From assembly GCA_010027105.1 (NCBI GenBank), contig RGVT01000108.1:1-8010 (forward strand): a stretch of DNA of 8,010 nucleotides. Reading direction: 5' to 3'. Below the pieces are notes generated by a model that saw only the letters and a list, made by a program, of their open reading frames with translations, searched no databases and was not told the origin of the DNA. This document shows positions 5,422 to 8,010 of this stretch, one piece after another (position 1 is the first letter of the stretch; each line of letters begins with the position of its first letter). The DNA comes from Planctomycetia bacterium. Lineage in GTDB: Bacteria > Planctomycetota > Planctomycetia > Pirellulales > UBA1268. Position numbers and translations under genes: made by a program.

Positions 5422-6406
5422 AACCGCTCGAGCACGGCCTGCCAGTCGGCGTTCACCTTCACCGCCACGAACGCGTCGCGCACCGCGATCGGCTCGGGGT
5501 GCAACCGGGCGTACTTGATCGCGAACTTCCGCATCGAGCGGCCCGCGCGGTCTTCGCCGTGCAGCTCCACGGCCAGCCGAAAATGCTCGCGGAGGACGTC
5601 TCGCTGCTCGTGGAGCGTCGGGGGCGGCGGCTCGGGCTCGCCGCGCACGAGGGCGAGCGTCCGGGAAAAGATCCACGGATTGCCGATCGCGCCGCGGGCC
5701 ACGCTCACGCCGTCGACGCCCGTCTCGCGGAGCATCGCCACGCAGGCCTGCGGCGAGAACAGGTCGCCCGAGCCGATCACGACCCGGGTGCCCGCATGCC
5801 GCTTCACCGCCGCGAGAAACTCCCAGCTGCTCGGGCCCACGTACTTCTGCCGCACCGTGCGGCCGTGGACGGTGATCGCCGCGGCGCCGCGGGCGAAGGC
5901 TCCGTCGAAGATCGCCCAGAAGTTGTCCGCGCTCTCCGGCGAGTCGTCGAGGCCGCGCCGCATCTTGAGCGTCACGGGCACGTGCGGCGGCACGGCGTCG
6001 CGCACCCGCGCCACGATCTCGAGCGCCGTCTCCGGCTGCCCGAGCAGGTAGCCGCCGCGGCAGCGGCCGAGCACTTTTTTGACCGGGCAGCCGAAGTTGA
6101 TGTCGATCACGTCGAAGCCCGCCGCGACGAGCCGCCGGGCCGCCGGTGGAAAGTCGTCGGGATTGGCGCCCATGAGCTGCCCGCCGACGGGATGCTCCTC
6201 GTCGGCCACCGCCACGCGGGCGAGGTTGCGCCGGTCGCTCCCGATCACCGTCACGAACGTGTCGAGAAGCACCTCGCAGAGCGCGTAGGCCGCATCGGCA
6301 GGTCGCTGTAGCCGGAGAGCGCCGCCTGCACCACGGGCGAGCCGATCGCGACGCCGCCGATCGAAAAAGGTGACAGCCACCTTTTCTGCACACCTTTTTC
6401 GGTCAC
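5346..6406 (-). CDS. dus: tRNA-dihydrouridine synthase, with an apparent N-terminal frameshift
   Basis: The product is an FMN-dependent TIM-barrel enzyme reducing uridine to dihydrouridine in tRNA. The intact downstream frame shows EEHPVGGQLMG, DVIDINFGCPVKKV (the Cys of GCP is the expected catalytic acid), GRCRGGYLL, VTLKMRRG, TVHGRTVRQKY, VIGSGDLFS and SVARGAIGNPWIF. The N-terminal segment FSIGGVAIGSPVVQAALSGYSDLPMR is in a different frame. The two meet near 6285-6297, where the usual eight or so residues between PMR and YALCEV are missing, so a deletion of roughly 25 bp (not a multiple of three) is the simplest reading. It may be a true pseudogene or a sequence error. The best start is GTG 6406, which shares GTGA with the zwf stop; GTG 6391 is another. 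A hairpin repeat encodes most of the first 14 residues. The C-terminus overlaps queG by 76 bp on the other strand. Confidence 0.85.
6285..6297 (-). other. Frameshift/deletion junction in dus
   Basis: Reading on the minus strand, the PMR codons CCG ATG CGG run directly into CCTAC, where the second frame gives GCC TAC (Ala-Tyr). Upstream of the junction only the first frame carries dihydrouridine synthase sequence, and downstream only the second does. Both frames stay conserved right up to the junction, which argues for a small, recent deletion or an assembly error rather than long decay. Confidence 0.75.
6363..6400. repeat. AAAAGGTG/CACCTTTT hairpin repeat at the zwf-dus junction
   Basis: GAAAAAGGTG (6363-6372) and CACCTTTTTC (6391-6400) form a perfect ten-base inverted repeat. 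Between them CACCTTTT (6378-6385) offers an alternative eight-base pairing with 6365-6372. On the minus strand the inner hairpin ends in TTTTT, so it could act as a terminator after zwf. Its base composition differs sharply from the flanking coding sequence. It lies in the reading frame of the dus N-terminus and resembles short dispersed hairpin repeats of planctomycete genomes; that comparison is from general recollection only. Confidence 0.65.
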
Positions 6407-7848
6407 GTGAGCACCGGGCACAGGTCGAACCATGTCCTGCCCTGGGCGGCCATCCACTCCGCGCTCGCCACGGGGCCCCACTCGCCCGGCTCGTAGACGT
6501 CGACCGGGGGCATGTCGACGGAGTGCCACACGCGCACGAACGGGTCGATGATCTCCCACGACTTCTCCACCTCGTCGGCCCGGGCGAAGAGGCTCGCATC
6601 GCCGGTCATCACGTCGAGCAGGAGCGGCTCGTAGGCCTCGGGCAGCCGCCCCTGAAACTCCCGCGAATAGCTGAACTCGAGGTCGGTGAGCCGCAGCCGC
6701 ATCCCCTCGCCGGGCACCTTCGTGTGGAAGTGCAGCTGGATTCCCTCGGCGGGCTGGATCTGGATCACGAGCCGGTTGGGCTCGCGGTGGAACGTGCGCC
6801 GGCCCGCGGCGAAGAGCTCGAGCCCGATCACGATCTGCGTGGTGCGGCAGCTCATCGCCTTGCCGCTCCGCAGGTAGAAGGGCACGCCCTGCCAGCGCCA
6901 GTCGTCGATCTCGAGGCGGATCGCCCCGAACGTGGCCGTCTGGCTGTTCGCCGCGACGCCGGGGTCGTCGAGATAGCCGCGGTATTGCCCGCGCACCCCC
7001 GCCGCCGCCACCTCGCCGAGGTCGAGCGGCCGGATCGCCTCGAGCACCTTCACCTTCTCGTTCCGCACGGCCGTGGCGTCGAACCGCACGGGGGCCTCCA
7101 TCGCCGTCACCATCAGGAGCTGGAGCAGATGGTTCTGGAACATGTCGCGGAGCACGCCGGCCGTGTCGTAATACGCCCCGCGCCGCCCCACCTTCACCTC
7201 CTCGGCGACGGTGATCTGGACGTGGTCGATGTAGCGGCGGTTCCAGATCGGCTCGAAGATCGTGTTGGCGAACCGGAGGGCGAGGATGTTCTGCACCGAC
7301 TCCTTGCCGAGGTAGTGGTCGATGCGGAACACCTGGCTCTCGTGGAACACTCCGTGCAGCGTGGCATTGAGCGCGCGGGCCGTCGCGAGATCGGTGCCGA
7401 ACGGTTTTTCCACGACGATCCGCCGGGGCCCGCGAGTCTCCGCCGCCATGCCATGTGCGCCCAGCGCCGTCACCACCGGCTCGTAGAACTGCGGCGCCGT
7501 GGCGAGGTAGTAGACGCGCGTGGCGTCGGCCCCCGCCTCGAGTTCCGCGAGCCGCCGATCGAGCTTCGCGAAGTCCTCGGCCTGCCCGATGTCGCCGGGC
7601 TGATAGTGGATCCGCGTCGCGAACCGCCCCCACGACGCATCGTCCACCGGCCCGCAGTCGCAGTGCTGCGCCGTCGACTCGCGGAGCCCCGCCCGCCACG
7701 CCTCGTCGCTCATCGGGGTCCGCGAAAACCCCACGATCCGCGTGTCGGGGGGCAGCGATCCGGCCCGCTCGAGGTTATAGAGCGCGGGCACGAGCTTGCG
7801 GCTCGTGAGATCGCCCGACGCGCCGAAGATGACGATGGTGTGCGACAT
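6403..7848 (-). CDS. zwf: Glucose-6-phosphate 1-dehydrogenase
   Basis: The 481-aa enzyme oxidises glucose-6-phosphate to 6-phosphogluconolactone with NADP+ or NAD+, the entry step of the oxidative pentose phosphate and Entner-Doudoroff pathways, in the cytosol. The N-terminal dinucleotide-binding loop GASGDLT is at 9-15, EKPFG at 147-151 and the substrate signature RIDHYLGKE at 175-183. The catalytic His240 is in RDMFQNHLLQLL; His178 and His240 carry the same numbers as in the well-studied Leuconostoc enzyme. YLRSGKAM (325-332) and the C-terminal WEIIDPFVRVW (431-441) are also typical. Length is normal and the ATG at 7848 places the nucleotide loop correctly. The stop overlaps the GTG of dus (GTGA), suggesting translational coupling. 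No gnd or pgl gene is in the window. The 5' flank holds the second copy of the 96-bp element. Confidence 0.97.
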   Translation of the reverse strand: MSHTIVIFGASGDLTSRKLVPALYNLERAGSLPPDTRIVGFSRTPMSDEAWRAGLRESTAQHCDCGPVDDASWGRFATRIHYQPGDIGQAEDFAKLDRRLAELEAGADATRVYYLATAPQFYEPVVTALGAHGMAAETRGPRRIVVEKPFGTDLATARALNATLHGVFHESQVFRIDHYLGKESVQNILALRFANTIFEPIWNRRYIDHVQITVAEEVKVGRRGAYYDTAGVLRDMFQNHLLQLLMVTAMEAPVRFDATAVRNEKVKVLEAIRPLDLGEVAAAGVRGQYRGYLDDPGVAANSQTATFGAIRLEIDDWRWQGVPFYLRSGKAMSCRTTQIVIGLELFAAGRRTFHREPNRLVIQIQPAEGIQLHFHTKVPGEGMRLRLTDLEFSYSREFQGRLPEAYEPLLLDVMTGDASLFARADEVEKSWEIIDPFVRVWHSVDMPPVDVYEPGEWGPVASAEWMAAQGRTWFDLCPVLT

Positions 7849-7853
7849 GGTTT

Positions 7854-7881
7854 GTCGAGTGTACCGTGTGCTCACCTCGAC
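7854..7881 (-). promoter_or_regulatory. Inverted repeat in the zwf leader
   Basis: GTCGAG (7854-7859) and CTCGAC (7876-7881) are perfect complements with a 16-base spacer, 6 bp upstream of the zwf ATG. They could form an operator or a leader hairpin. A TACACT hexamer between the arms, on the minus strand, is -10-like, but no well-spaced -35 box was found. The evidence is weak. Confidence 0.2.
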
Positions 7882-7914
7882 GCGCCCAATTCGGCTCGGG
7901 GTTGCCCCGTACCG

Positions 7915-8010
7915 GACCCCGTCGCCGGACGTTCGCTGCGCCCTCCGGGCTGCGCTCACTCCTAGCGACTGGCGCTGCGCCATCCATGGCTTCGCTGGTC
8001 GCTAAAGCCG
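7915..8010. repeat. 96-bp dispersed element, copy B (reaches window edge)
   Basis: This copy is 92/96 identical to 3059-3154 without gaps, and the match continues to the last base, so the element or the following 81-bp repeat may extend beyond the window. The long palindrome is at 7963-8004 and the small stem at 7940-7950 (GCCC/GGGC). It begins 67 bp upstream of the zwf ATG, nearly the same offset and the same orientation relative to the gene as copy A has to the secA-like gene. Confidence 0.85.

Noticed and set aside
3979..6393. Open frame of 804 aa on the minus strand across queG and dus
   Set aside because: Low-complexity Arg/Ala/Pro translation covering two well-identified genes in other frames.
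6370..7965. Long open frame (531 aa) on the plus strand opposite zwf
   Set aside because: Same cause: third-position GC of zwf removes stops on the opposite strand. No recognisable motifs.

Overview
This window looks like bacterial chromosome from a very GC-rich organism. A planctomycete is the most likely source. That is an inference from the mix of a shortened SecA paralogue, poor Shine-Dalgarno signals, GTG starts and many short structured intergenic repeats; no rRNA or marker gene is present to prove it. There are six protein-coding loci. No tRNA, rRNA, CRISPR array, transposase or phage gene was found.

Layout. Positions 1-956 (minus) hold the N-terminal 318 codons of a secreted, TolC-like envelope protein that runs off the left edge. 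Positions 1077-2999 (minus) encode a 640-aa SecA-like ATPase with both nucleotide-binding lobes but without the usual C-terminal third. Positions 3000-3349 contain no gene but are packed with repeats: one copy of a 96-bp dispersed element (3059-3154) and two 81-bp units spaced exactly 100 bp apart (3167-3347). Positions 3350-4009 (minus) encode a Gln/Asn-rich lipoprotein. Positions 4010-4194 are a divergent leader with several mutually exclusive hairpins, the last ending in a T-run three bases before the next start. Positions 4195-5421 (plus) encode epoxyqueuosine reductase QueG. Convergent to it and overlapping its 3' end by 76 bp is a tRNA-dihydrouridine synthase gene (5346-6406, minus), which carries an apparent frameshifting deletion near its N-terminus. 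Directly upstream of it, sharing a GTGA stop/start overlap, is zwf, glucose-6-phosphate dehydrogenase (6403-7848, minus). A second copy of the 96-bp element (7915-8010) lies upstream of zwf and reaches the right edge.

How the genes relate. zwf and dus form a minus-strand pair; queG and dus both modify tRNA and are arranged tail to tail. The lipoprotein, SecA-like and TolC-like genes are all cell-envelope or secretion related and lie in the same direction, but repeats and hairpins separate them, so a single operon is not certain. The most notable non-coding signals are the queG leader, which has the topology of a transcription attenuator, and the dispersed element, whose two copies lie about 60-66 bp upstream of two unrelated genes and differ by a compensatory base-pair swap in a predicted stem.
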